From Candidatus Zipacnadia bacterium (GTDB lineage: Bacteria; Armatimonadota; Zipacnadia; Zipacnadales; UBA5352): 64,000 nt of DNA. Under the pieces are notes generated by a model, which saw only the letters and a program-made list of their open reading frames with translations, was not told the DNA's origin and did no database searches. Positions 35,891-44,229 of this stretch are shown one piece after another. Numbering within the stretch: the first letter of the stretch is position 1; each line of letters begins with the position of its first letter. Both the position numbers and the translations under genes were made by a program. Location of the stretch: contig JALGSU010000021.1 in NCBI GenBank assembly GCA_029821735.1, positions 124,001-188,000 of the forward strand, given 5' to 3'.

Positions 35891-36736
35891 ATGCGCGAGA
35901 TACACGTGGACCGTGTGACCGAAGCCGTCGCCGAGATGTGCCAGCGCACCAACACCGAGTTGCCTGAGGACGTGGTGGCGGCGCTGCAACGCGCGCGTGA
36001 CCGGGAGACCTCTGACACCGCGCGCGAGATCCTTGACCAGCTACTGCGCAACGCTGAGATCGCCCGCGAAACCAAGGTGCCGCTGTGTCAGGACACCGGC
36101 GTCGCGGTGGTGTTCGGCGACTTGGGGCAGGAGGCCGCTTTGGTCGGCGGCGGCCTGCAGGAAGCGGTGGACGAGGGCGTTCGCCGTGGCTATGAGGATG
36201 GCTATCTGCGCAAGAGCCTGGTGCGCGACCCCCTCGACCGCGCCACCAACACCGGTGACAACACGCCCGCGGCGCTGCACCTGCGGCTGGTGCCGGGCGA
36301 CAATCTGACGCTGCACATGGCGCCCAAGGGCGGCGGCAGCGAGAATATGAGTGCGTTGTGGATGCTCACCCCCGCGCAGGGCCGAGAGGGCGTGGTGGAG
36401 GCGATCGTGGCGCAGGTGACGGCCGCGGGCGGCATGCCCTGCCCGCCGCTGGTGCTCGGCGTCGGCGTGGGCGGCACCTTTGAGTTGTCCGCGCTGCTGG
36501 CCAAGCGCGCGCTGCTGCGGCCGCTGGGTGAGCCCTCGCCGGTCCCCGAGGTCGCCGACCTGGAGGCCGAGATGCTGGCGGCGGTCAACGCCACCGGTGT
36601 CGGCCCGATGGGGCTGGGCGGGATGACCACTGCGCTGGCCGTGCATGTTGAGCGGCATCCGTGCCACATCGCGAGCCTGCCGCTGGCGCTGAACGTACAG
36701 TGCCACGCCGCGCGGCACATGACGGTAGTGCTCTAA
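35891..36736 (+). CDS. class I fumarate hydratase, alpha subunit
   Basis: 281 residues, matching the N-terminal catalytic half of class I fumarases and the alpha subunits of L-tartrate dehydratase. The [4Fe-4S] cysteine motif VPLCQDTGVAVVF, the KGGGSENMSALWML substrate loop and GGMPCPPLVLGVGVGG are present. The enzyme converts fumarate and malate; tartrate dehydratase (TtdA) is the alternative. The partner beta subunit lies at 37327, separated by an unrelated membrane gene. No Shine-Dalgarno is obvious; the start follows the family. Confidence 0.9.
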   Translation: MREIHVDRVTEAVAEMCQRTNTELPEDVVAALQRARDRETSDTAREILDQLLRNAEIARETKVPLCQDTGVAVVFGDLGQEAALVGGGLQEAVDEGVRRGYEDGYLRKSLVRDPLDRATNTGDNTPAALHLRLVPGDNLTLHMAPKGGGSENMSALWMLTPAQGREGVVEAIVAQVTAAGGMPCPPLVLGVGVGGTFELSALLAKRALLRPLGEPSPVPEVADLEAEMLAAVNATGVGPMGLGGMTTALAVHVERHPCHIASLPLALNVQCHAARHMTVVL

Positions 36737-36766
36737 GAGGCGGACGCGGACGAAGAGGTGGGGACG

Positions 36767-37285
36767 ATGGCGAAGCAGTGCGACAACGAGCGGCCGTTGC
36801 CCAGGACCCTTATTCGGGACCGGCACATCCTCTTGGCGGCGCTGAAGCCTGGAGCCATGGCCATCGTGATGGTGGTCGCGGCCTTCCATCCTGATACAAC
36901 GTTCACGAGTAGCACCATGGGGATGCTACTGACTGCGCTCGTCCCACCCCTTCTCGGGGCCATCGCTATCTACTACGTCCTGGAATGGTGGAACGGGCGC
37001 ACGACCGTCACCGAAGAAGGACTTCAGGTGACTGATTGGCGGGGCCGTCAGGTCCAGCTTCCGTGGGGGGACATACGGACCATGTGGATGGGTGTTGGCC
37101 AGAGCCATTACTGGCTGAAGATCGAGCTGCCAGGCGACGGACCCAAGCCGCAGATGGTGCACCTGCTCTCTCGTCCGAAAGGCGCACAGGATTTCGAGCA
37201 GGTGCATGACACGATTGTCGCCCGTGCCGGACTGGTCGAATGCCTTCCAGCTGGGACGAAGAAGCGAGTCTGGCGGCGTGTGTAG
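36767..37285 (+). CDS. two-helix membrane protein with PH-like domain, between fumarase subunits
   Basis: 172 residues from the ATG at 36767 (GAGGTGGGG upstream). Two hydrophobic helices (about 25-45 and 55-80) are followed by a beta-rich domain starting TTVTEEGLQVTDWRGRQVQL and PWGDIRTMW, the pattern of bacterial PH (bPH) domains on membrane proteins. It lies between the two fumarase subunit genes on the same strand. Function unknown; a similar architecture is seen at 38933. Codon use is like the neighbours, so recent insertion is not evident. Confidence 0.65.
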   Translation: MAKQCDNERPLPRTLIRDRHILLAALKPGAMAIVMVVAAFHPDTTFTSSTMGMLLTALVPPLLGAIAIYYVLEWWNGRTTVTEEGLQVTDWRGRQVQLPWGDIRTMWMGVGQSHYWLKIELPGDGPKPQMVHLLSRPKGAQDFEQVHDTIVARAGLVECLPAGTKKRVWRRV

Positions 37286-37326
37286 CCCAATCGCATGAAA
37301 GTCGCACGAAACGGCAGTGATAGCAG

Positions 37327-37890
37327 ATGTCTGAACCGAAGAAGCTCAACATGCCGCTCGATGACGCCGAGATCGCCCGGCTGCGTGCAGGCGATGCGGT
37401 GCACCTCAGTGGCACCATGTATACCGCCCGCGACGCCGCCCATCAGCGGCTGATGACGCTCATCGAGGCCGGCGAGGAGTTGCCGATCGAGCTGGTCGGG
37501 CAGGTCATCTACTACTGCGGCCCGACGCCCGCTCCACCGGGCAGACCCATCGGCGCCGCGGGGCCGACGACCTCTTACCGTATGGACGACTTCGCGCCTG
37601 AGCTCTACCGCCTCGGCCTGCGCGGGAGCATCGGCAAGGGCAACCGCTCCGCGCGCGTGCGCAGCGCCCTGCGAGCCTATGGCGGCATCTACTTCGTTGC
37701 CACAGGCGGGGCGGGCGCCCTGCTCTCGGAGGCGATTAAAGCCGCAGAGATCGTCGCTTACGAAGACCTTGGCACCGAGGCCATCCGACGCCTGCAGGTC
37801 GAGGACTTCCCCGTGATCGTCGGGTACGACGCACACGGAGGCAGCGCCTTCGTGGGTGAGCAGGACATGTCGGGCGGCGGCGTTCAGTAG
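37327..37890 (+). CDS. class I fumarate hydratase, beta subunit
   Basis: 187 residues, the swivelling C-terminal domain of class I fumarase or tartrate dehydratase. Typical blocks are DAVHLSGTMYTARDAAHQRL, IYYCGPTPAPPGRPIGAAGP, TSYRMDDFAP and GSIGKGNRS, with VEDFPVIVGYDAHGG at the end. With the alpha subunit (35891) it forms the [4Fe-4S] enzyme. The gene follows the PH-like gene by 41 bases. The beta subunit ends in QDMSGGGVQ, a normal length. Confidence 0.88.
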   Translation: MSEPKKLNMPLDDAEIARLRAGDAVHLSGTMYTARDAAHQRLMTLIEAGEELPIELVGQVIYYCGPTPAPPGRPIGAAGPTTSYRMDDFAPELYRLGLRGSIGKGNRSARVRSALRAYGGIYFVATGGAGALLSEAIKAAEIVAYEDLGTEAIRRLQVEDFPVIVGYDAHGGSAFVGEQDMSGGGVQ

Positions 37891-37919
37891 TTGACTTCCC
37901 AGGGGAGAGATTGCGTGCG

Positions 37920-38324
37920 ATGATCGAGGAGACATTGGTCATAGTCAAGCCGGACGCTACTGCGCGTGGGTTGACCGACGAGATACTCGCTCGGTTTGAG
38001 GCGGCTGGATTCGAGGTCGTGCAGCAGCGTCGCGAGCGGCCCACGGAGGAGTTTTTTCACCAGCTCTACGCTGAGCACAGCGCCAAGCCGCACTTTCCCG
38101 CGTTGCTCGCATACATGATGTCGGGCGAGGCGTGCTTCGTCAGGCTGCGGCGGGAGGACGCCATCGAGGAGGCGCGGTGTCTGGTTGGCCCGACCGACCC
38201 CGATGACGCTCCCGAAGGGACGATCCGGGGCGATATTGGCATCGACTTCCGCCGCAACAGCGTGCATGCGGCCGATTGTGCGGCATCGGCAAAGCGTGAG
38301 CTGGCGCTGGCCTTCCCCGACTGA
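37920..38324 (+). CDS. ndk: nucleoside diphosphate kinase
   Basis: 134 residues. Ndk transfers the terminal phosphate between nucleoside triphosphates and diphosphates through a phosphohistidine. The start MIEETLVIVKPDATARG and the active-site block IDFRRNSVHAADCAASA are diagnostic; the usual GSDS after the histidine is here AADC, a mild variation. The ATG at 37920 fits the family better than the TTG at 37911. It is the last gene of the operon and is followed by a terminator. Confidence 0.95.
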   Translation: MIEETLVIVKPDATARGLTDEILARFEAAGFEVVQQRRERPTEEFFHQLYAEHSAKPHFPALLAYMMSGEACFVRLRREDAIEEARCLVGPTDPDDAPEGTIRGDIGIDFRRNSVHAADCAASAKRELALAFPD

Positions 38325-38349
38325 TCAGCGACACCCACCTGCATAATGC

Positions 38350-38381
38350 AAGCGCCGACCCTGGGAAGGGTCGGCGCTTTC
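38350..38381 (+). terminator. intrinsic terminator after ndk
   Basis: AAGCGCCGACCC (38350-38361) pairs with GGGTCGGCGCTT (38368-38379) around a six-base loop and is followed by T-rich TTTCG. It also faces the convergent pilin gene. Confidence 0.85.
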
Positions 38382-38408
38382 GTACCTGCGCGTGTCTAAG
38401 GGAGGCGT

Positions 38409-38588
38409 CTAAGTACTCGGACCGTTCGAGATCTGAGTGCTTGATTCTATTACCATGTTGGCAACGGTATCTGCCAGTCGCCCCCATGCGGACACTCCCG
38501 CAATCACGACGAGGGCGAGCAGCAAGGCATACTCCACCGATGTCGTGCCCACTTCGTCGCACCATAGCATCTGAGTTGTGTGTGTCAT
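38409..38588 (-). CDS. Flp/Fap-type (type IVb) pilin
   Basis: 59 residues from the ATG at 38588, which lies eight bases after GGAGG. The prepilin-like core GTTSVEYALLLALVVIAGVSAWGRLADTVANM (given as two parts: GTTSVEYALLLALVV and IAGVSAWGRL) has the G-x-x-x-x-E hydrophobic pattern of Flp pilins, cleaved by a TadV-type peptidase before the hydrophobic segment. Flp pili form adhesive bundles. No tad/cpa assembly genes are in the window, so it depends on a distant cluster or has another role. It has its own promoter. Confidence 0.75.
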   Translation of the reverse strand: MTHTTQMLWCDEVGTTSVEYALLLALVVIAGVSAWGRLADTVANMVIESSTQISNGPST

Positions 38589-38632
38589 CAGGACCGCCTC
38601 CAACGTTCCCCCAACGTCTATTGACAGGTCGT

Positions 38633-38646
38633 GGCCGAATTCGGCC
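38633..38646. repeat. perfect 14-base palindrome in the pilin leader
   Basis: GGCCGAATTCGGCC reads the same on both strands. It lies between the promoter -10 (38671-38676) and the pilin start (38588), so in the transcript it would be a short hairpin or, in DNA, a possible operator. Confidence 0.6.
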
Positions 38647-38670
38647 TGCAATGATTCTGCGACCTGCTAA

Positions 38671-38699
38671 AGTCTATCATAGGCAGTATTCCACGTCAA
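38671..38699 (-). promoter_or_regulatory. promoter of the pilin gene
   Basis: On the minus strand TTGACG (38699-38694) and TAGACT (38676-38671) are spaced by 17 bases. The 344-base gap 38589-38932 contains this promoter and the palindrome; its remainder (38700-38800) is AT-rich with no gene seen. Confidence 0.7.
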
Positions 38700-38932
38700 C
38701 TGTTTATGTAAACCAAGTCTTAAAGATTTCTGTCTCTCGGTTTGCTCTTGGCCACCTCAACGTTGAATCAATGTAAGCTCAATATTGGCTCAACGCCCGG
38801 TGACGCTCGCCAGCGCCTATTCGCGTCATCTTCCACCATGCCTCTGGCGAGGTGCAGGTCGCCAGTCAGGGGCGCAGAAACTACCCTTCGCCAGATGCGT
38901 CACCAGTGGGTCCTCCGGAGGCAGTGGCCTCG

Positions 38933-39454
38933 ATGACTGAGAATGATGCTGACGCGTGTAGCCCCGAGGCAGTGACCTGGGAGGCGGCAGACAAGGGGGC
39001 CAGTTGCGCCCTCGGGTGTGTCGCGATCCTGCTCTTCACCGTGGCGCTGGGCTGTGGACTGTGGTTTCTCTCCGGTGGCGTGTGGAAGATCGTCCTGGCG
39101 GCAGTCTGCGCGCTGGGCGGGATTGGGCTGGTGGTCTTCATCAAGTCGCCCTCGCGGGGCAAATGGGAGGTCACGATCGATCCCGGCGAACGCGTCATCC
39201 GGCTCGTGACTCGCGTCGACCGGCAGACGACCGTACGCGAGATCGACTTCGACGACGTGCAGAGCATGCAGCTCGAGGAAGTTGAGCGCGAGGCGTCCAA
39301 CGGGGAAGTAGTGACGGCCCACTTGCCCGTGATCCATCTCGTGGGCGAGGCCGAGCCCGTCCGGTTTGACCAGCGGCTGTCAGTGCGCAGTGCGTCGCGC
39401 GCGGCCGAGGTGCTCGAACAGATGCGGGGACTCCTGGCGGAGCCCCCGGCCTAG
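38933..39454 (+). CDS. two-helix membrane protein with PH-like domain
   Basis: 173 residues from the ATG at 38933 (GGAGG 12 bases upstream). After a short acidic cytoplasmic start, two hydrophobic helices (about 25-47 and 52-72) precede a beta-rich domain (WEVTIDPGERVIRLVTRV, IDFDDVQSMQLEEV) that resembles a bacterial PH-like domain. The plan is like the protein at 36767, though sequence identity is low. No function is known. It ends facing the minus-strand Gfo/Idh gene 21 bases away. Confidence 0.6.
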   Translation: MTENDADACSPEAVTWEAADKGASCALGCVAILLFTVALGCGLWFLSGGVWKIVLAAVCALGGIGLVVFIKSPSRGKWEVTIDPGERVIRLVTRVDRQTTVREIDFDDVQSMQLEEVEREASNGEVVTAHLPVIHLVGEAEPVRFDQRLSVRSASRAAEVLEQMRGLLAEPPA

Positions 39455-39474
39455 CGATATTGCCCGCGGCTCGG

Positions 39475-40557
39475 CTACGGCAGCGGCGTGGGGGTGAGGG
39501 CTACGGCTGCCCGCTCCCTGATCGACTGTTCAGCGGCGAGCGATATCTCTACCGCGCGCTTGCCCACGTAGCCATCCACACTGGGCTTGGTGCCGTTGCG
39601 GACGCAGTCGAAGAAGTAGAGTTGCTCCCGATAGGCCTGCCCGTGGTGGCTCCAACTCTTCTCGTGCTCTGGGATCTCGATCTCGATCTCGCGCCCCTCC
39701 ACAGGATTCTCCTCGTCGAAGACCTCTATGCGGAACCTAGTCCGATAGTACACCAGCGCGCCCTCGGTGCCCTGGACGCCGAACTCCAGCGTGCGTCCCC
39801 GCTGCGCAAACATGCACAGCCCCAGGTTTGCGCGCATGCCATTGTCGTAGTCAACGGTCACGAACGCGTTGTCAATGATATCCACTTTCGCGCCCTCGTC
39901 CTTGCGCTCGGCGTGGGCGCCCGCGTCGCGGTAGACCCAGTCTGGGGCGCCGGACGCGTAGACCTGGTTGGCGTCCGCGTTCGCGAACCAGTTGAACAGG
40001 TCGAAGTGGTGGCAGGTCTTCTCGAGCAAAGTTCCGCCGGATCGCGAGCTATCCAGGATCCAGTCCTGGTACTTCTTGGCGAAGGGTGCGCGGAACTCGC
40101 GGCACCAGATCATCTTCGGCTCGCCGACAACACCGCCCGCAACCATCTCGTGGGCCTGCCCGTCGATGCGCGAGAAGCGGCACGAAAGCCCGACCTCAAG
40201 GATCCGGCCGTTGCGCTCGGCGGCTGCGATCATGGCGTCGCAGTCCTCCGGCGAGGTGGCCATGGGCTTCTCGCACATCGTGTGCAACCCCGCGTCAAGG
40301 CAGTCGCAGGTGACCTGCCGGTGCAGGTAGTTGGGCACCGCGATGAAGCACGCGTCGGCCTCAACATCATCAAGGAGCTTGCGGTAGTCGGTGAAGGTCG
40401 GCACGTCATGCTCGATGCCGTCAGCCGCCTTGGCGAGGTTCTCCTCGTCCACGTCGGCCAGGCCGACAATTCGCACGTCGTCGATGTTCACCAGCGACTT
40501 GATGTGCCCCACCATGTTCTGTCCGGTACCGATCAGGGCAAGTCGGATCTCGTCCAT
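39475..40557 (-). CDS. Gfo/Idh/MocA family oxidoreductase
   Basis: 360 residues from the ATG at 40557 (GAGGAG six bases upstream). The Rossmann domain (LALIGTGQNMVGH), the catalytic CEKPMA motif and the downstream GGTLLEKTCHHFDLFNWF, which holds the conserved His-Asp pair, are intact, in contrast to the damaged paralogue at 34955. Members oxidise or epimerise sugars, inositols or amino sugars with NAD(P). Last gene of the apgM operon, 80 bases after DUF4127. The length is typical. Confidence 0.88.
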   Translation of the reverse strand: MDEIRLALIGTGQNMVGHIKSLVNIDDVRIVGLADVDEENLAKAADGIEHDVPTFTDYRKLLDDVEADACFIAVPNYLHRQVTCDCLDAGLHTMCEKPMATSPEDCDAMIAAAERNGRILEVGLSCRFSRIDGQAHEMVAGGVVGEPKMIWCREFRAPFAKKYQDWILDSSRSGGTLLEKTCHHFDLFNWFANADANQVYASGAPDWVYRDAGAHAERKDEGAKVDIIDNAFVTVDYDNGMRANLGLCMFAQRGRTLEFGVQGTEGALVYYRTRFRIEVFDEENPVEGREIEIEIPEHEKSWSHHGQAYREQLYFFDCVRNGTKPSVDGYVGKRAVEISLAAEQSIRERAAVALTPTPLP

Positions 40558-40637
40558 GGAAGTCTCCTCGTGTCCGATTGTCATGCGAACGGCGCGCGGG
40601 CAATCCCACGCGCCGTTGATGGTCACGATCTTCGGTG

Positions 40638-42311
40638 TCAGTCGCCTTCGGCGACCATCTCCAACCCGAAGCGGAAGTCCAGATCGACCTCAAACATCCG
40701 CCGCCAGGGCAGTGTAACCGTGGTCTCCTCGAGGGCGTCGAGCACCAGGCTCGATCTCGTGGCCTCTACGCCGAGCTTCACCGTCTCGCGCGCGAGGAAG
40801 TGGCGGGACCACAGGTCGGCCGTGGCAGCGCTGAGTTCCTGCGCGACCAGCCGCTCCGTCTGCCCGTAGCTGTCGGCCAGATCGAAGGTCGAGCCCTGCA
40901 TCATGGTGACGACCTTCTCGGTCACCTCGGCGCGCACCCGCGTCTGGTAGAGCCAGTCGTCAACGAAGCGTGTGAGCAGGAAGTTCACGTGCGCTCGCTC
41001 GCTGTCGATCAGGGAGTTTAGCAGTTCGAGATAACGCATCGGCGAGATGTCGCTGACCAGTTGCGCCAGGTCGAATGCGCCCTTGTCCTGCAGAGCGATC
41101 AGCCGCAGCGTGCCATGCGCCAGCGCCGAGCCTATGGAGTTGCCCGCGGTGTTCCAGGCGGCGAAAGACATCAGTTGATGCAACTCTATATTGCTATGGC
41201 GCAGGTCCCGCATGAACTGGTCGTCGGCGCCGTTCGGGAAGCCGACGTCTGCCAGCACCAGGTGCCGGCCCGCTTGCTCACCGGCCTCGATCAGCCCGCG
41301 AAGCTCCTGTCGGCGTTGGTCGCGCGCCGGGCCACGCTCATGGTCTGCCCGCGTGCCTTCGGCGGGGGTCGCGACCAGCAGATGAAGGTCCGGCTCACCA
41401 TCGTCGGCGTCGGCGATCTGCCCGCCGACCGCGCTGATCTGTGCCTCAACGGTCTCGCGCACCGGCCGGTCCTCGAAAGTCGCGACGCGGTCGGCACCCT
41501 CATCGGAAGAGTAGATCACGCGCACTGATGGCGCGCGCAGCATATGCCGGTTGATGAAGCGTGCCGCCAACACCATGCCCGCCTCATCGGCGCCCGGGTA
41601 GATGATCGCCCGATCCTCGATGCCGTGCTGGGTGATAGCGTTCCGGAGCGCTTCCTGCTCGGGGAGGTGTGGGCCGTGCTGCGCGGCATCCTCCTGCGTC
41701 AGCGCGAGGAAGTCGACGGTCCCGTCGGCGACATACTGGGCAGCGCGCATGTTCACGGTGTGGTTGCGCGCGCGCGCCGCCTGGAAGTTGTCGATGATCT
41801 CGCCGGGAATGCTGCGCTCGAGCTTTTCGAGCTGGTCCTGCAGATCGCTGCGGCCCAGGTTGCGCACCTGGTAGGAAAGCTCGGACCATTCGCGCATGGG
41901 CTGCCAGTATTGTGCGGTCTGCGCTGAGCCCGCGCTGATAGATAGCCGCATGATGACGTTGAAGGCATACAGCGAGGCGTCGCCCAGATGCCCGCGCAGC
42001 GCGTCGAGCACTCTCAGGCGATCGAGGGCGGTCTCGGTGGGCACGCCCGGCCCGCGCGAGGCGATCAGGCCTCCGTAGGCCAGCATGTCCAGCGACACGA
42101 TGGCTGCGTCGATGCGCCCTCGGGAGCGCATAAGCCAGTCCGCTATGGCCGCCGTATTGCCGGGAGTGTTGTACCGTCCCAGCATGTCCGAAGGTGGCGT
42201 GACCAGATCAAAATCCACGATGCGGGCCAACAGCGACGGCCACTTCGTGTTGCAGGGCCTGTCGTCAAGCGGCACATACAGGATACGGTGAGTCCGGTGT
42301 CTCAATGACAC
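40638..42311 (-). CDS. DUF4127 family protein
   Basis: 557 residues, starting with GTG after AGGAGGG. The N-terminal pattern ILYVPLDDRPCNTKWP and TPPSDMLGRYNTPGN is characteristic of DUF4127, a family of about 500 residues present in several soil and gut lineages. No signal peptide is visible. Other blocks include LDMLAYGGLIASRGPG and YPGADEAGMVLAARFINR. The function is unknown. It lies 21 bases after a TIM-barrel-like gene and 80 bases before a Gfo/Idh gene in the apgM operon, so a role in sugar or amino-sugar metabolism is plausible inference. Confidence 0.8.
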   Translation of the reverse strand: MSLRHRTHRILYVPLDDRPCNTKWPSLLARIVDFDLVTPPSDMLGRYNTPGNTAAIADWLMRSRGRIDAAIVSLDMLAYGGLIASRGPGVPTETALDRLRVLDALRGHLGDASLYAFNVIMRLSISAGSAQTAQYWQPMREWSELSYQVRNLGRSDLQDQLEKLERSIPGEIIDNFQAARARNHTVNMRAAQYVADGTVDFLALTQEDAAQHGPHLPEQEALRNAITQHGIEDRAIIYPGADEAGMVLAARFINRHMLRAPSVRVIYSSDEGADRVATFEDRPVRETVEAQISAVGGQIADADDGEPDLHLLVATPAEGTRADHERGPARDQRRQELRGLIEAGEQAGRHLVLADVGFPNGADDQFMRDLRHSNIELHQLMSFAAWNTAGNSIGSALAHGTLRLIALQDKGAFDLAQLVSDISPMRYLELLNSLIDSERAHVNFLLTRFVDDWLYQTRVRAEVTEKVVTMMQGSTFDLADSYGQTERLVAQELSAATADLWSRHFLARETVKLGVEATRSSLVLDALEETTVTLPWRRMFEVDLDFRFGLEMVAEGD

Positions 42312-42332
42312 GCGCGGTCCCTCCTGCCATGC

Positions 42333-43058
42333 TCAGCCCAGTCTATCGACTGCGGCGCGGAAACGTCCTGTCGCGTCGGCCATGCTCGCGGGCTCTGCGC
42401 CCGTAACGATGGCCCCGATCAGCAGCGCTGCCACTCCCGCGTCGGCCAGCGGCGCCACCTCCTCGGGGAGGATGGCCTTCTGGCTCGGCACCACCACGGG
42501 CAGACTCGAGCGATGCACGATTTCGGCGTACAAGCTCACATCCGCGGCCACGAGCTGCTGGCCATACGCTTCGTGCGGCAGCACCGACGCCTCGATCATT
42601 GACGGGCGCGAGGCGTCGGCGGTGTGCTCAATCAGCCCCCAAGGACTTGCCTGCGACGAAAATGCCACCATCACCGACATGGCGCACTCGTCCATGCGCA
42701 GCATCCACGCTGGCATGTCCTCCGAATACAGGTCGAAGAAGTCCACACCGAGCGCCGCCAGTCGCAGCATCTCGTCGCGTGTGGCCAAGCCCTCGCCCGC
42801 ACCCGGAACGATCCCGACGGGCAGGCCCAGCGACACAATCTCCGCGATGCGATCGGCCTCTTCATCCAGCGTGCCGGTGCTCAGCCCACTCGCGTGGTGA
42901 TGCAGCCCGATATGGACCTTGAGGCCCTGCGCCCCGGCTTCGAGCGCTGCGCGCGCCAGCTCGATGTCGTTACGCGGCAGGCTGACCAGCAGGTGGAAGC
43001 CATCTGCCAGCATCTGCTCCGTGCACGCGGGCCGATTGGCTTTGCTGGTCGGGCCCAT
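42333..43058 (-). CDS. TIM-barrel-like protein of unknown function
   Basis: 241 residues from the ATG at 43058, which overlaps the stop of the preceding gene as TGATG. The alternation of short strands and helices (GLKVHIGLHHHA, GLPVGIVPGAGEG, GVDFFDLYS, SLPVVVPSQKA, VAALLIGAIVTGAEPASM) suggests a phosphate-binding TIM barrel, with the last loop like a standard phosphate-binding motif. A HIGLHHHA metal-rich stretch is notable. I do not recognise the family. Position before DUF4127 and after a secreted protein gene links it to that operon. Confidence 0.6.
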   Translation of the reverse strand: MGPTSKANRPACTEQMLADGFHLLVSLPRNDIELARAALEAGAQGLKVHIGLHHHASGLSTGTLDEEADRIAEIVSLGLPVGIVPGAGEGLATRDEMLRLAALGVDFFDLYSEDMPAWMLRMDECAMSVMVAFSSQASPWGLIEHTADASRPSMIEASVLPHEAYGQQLVAADVSLYAEIVHRSSLPVVVPSQKAILPEEVAPLADAGVAALLIGAIVTGAEPASMADATGRFRAAVDRLG

Positions 43059-44225
43059 CACGGTGACTCCTCGGGCCAATACTGCGCCACGGGCAGGACA
43101 ATTCGTATATGCGTTACCCCCGCCAGCGCGGTGTACGCCTTGCGCGTCAGGGGCACGTAAGGATTCAGACTCCCTTTGATCCGCCGGATACTCGCGCCCT
43201 CGACCGGCTCCTCTGGAGCGTCCGGGTCGATCACTATGCGCGGCATGTTCTGCCACGGACCGCCCTTGATCCGGGCCTGCACCAGGCAGCGCGCAAGCGC
43301 ACCATCCAGTCATCGTGCCCGCCGGTCACGTCGTCCGCCCGGTAGTTGGGCGCGAGGAAGCCCGCGAACAGCGGCGCGATGCCCTCCCACGATGGGTCCA
43401 GCGCGCTGATCGGGCCAATCACCATCCACTGGGTGGTGCTGACCACGTAGGACATCTCAGGGCTCGCGGCGTGTCCCCTCGGAATGATCTGGAAGCCCCC
43501 GACCATCCCCGGTGGCGACGTCGAGATGTCGATGACGCCCGCGTGGTTGGCGCGCACGCGACCGCAGTGCCGATGGGCTTCTCTTCGCCGTCCGCGTAGC
43601 GCAGCGAGATGATCCCGCCGAATGTGTTCTCAAAGATCAACTGTGAGACCGGTCGCGCTGGCGAGCGCACCGTGATAACGAGCACGTCTCCATCGGCGGG
43701 CGCGTAATCAGGGCTCAATGGCTCGAGCCGCCCCTCGCGCTCAACGGCCACTGGCGAGTTGACGGTGGGGGACAGCCCCCCGCCGAAAATGCCCTCGCCC
43801 CCCGGGATGTCGGTGGCTGCTGTAGCCGTCTGGTGCCCGACCGCAGCGCCCGTCACCGTTCCGGCTGGCGTGAGACTGAAGATCATGCCTCGGCCCGTCT
43901 CCGGGTTGGCCGCAACCGTGATGTGAATGGCGTTGACCGCCGTGGCGCAGACAGAACTGTCCGCGGCCCATTTGCTGGCGGTGAAGCCCTTCGGGTTGAC
44001 GATGGTCGCTGGCGTAACGATGCTGCCGATGCGCACCCAGCTCCCGCCACCGTCGCGACTGGCGTCGATCGCTCCGCCCGCAGTGTTGGTGACGCGGATG
44101 CGGAAGGCCTCGGTACCGCTGGCCTCGTTCTCGGCAGCCACCTCTGGCGATATGCCCGGCACGCCCTCGTCGGCGACCGACGTCAGGGACAGCGCGAGCA
44201 GCGCGATCACCAGGAAGTGACGCAT
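43058..44225 (-). CDS. secreted protein, broken by two apparent frameshifts
   Basis: The ATG at 44225 follows the apgM stop by four bases and opens a signal peptide (FLVIALLALSLTSVADEG). The first frame runs to about 43550 with FRIRVTNTAGGAIDASRDGG, ending IGTAV; the second frame (VRANHAGVIDI to about 43295) and the third (QARIKGGPWQNMPRIVI to 43058) continue with no natural start of their own. A single base missing near 43548-43552 and another change near 43290 would restore about 388 residues. Composition suggests an all-beta exported protein. It is translationally coupled to the next gene. Family not recognised. Confidence 0.6.
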
Positions 44226-44229
44226 GGCG

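Noticed and set aside
39460..40869. 469-codon plus-strand ORF
   Set aside because: Antisense to the intact Gfo/Idh gene and the 3' end of the DUF4127 gene; no motif.
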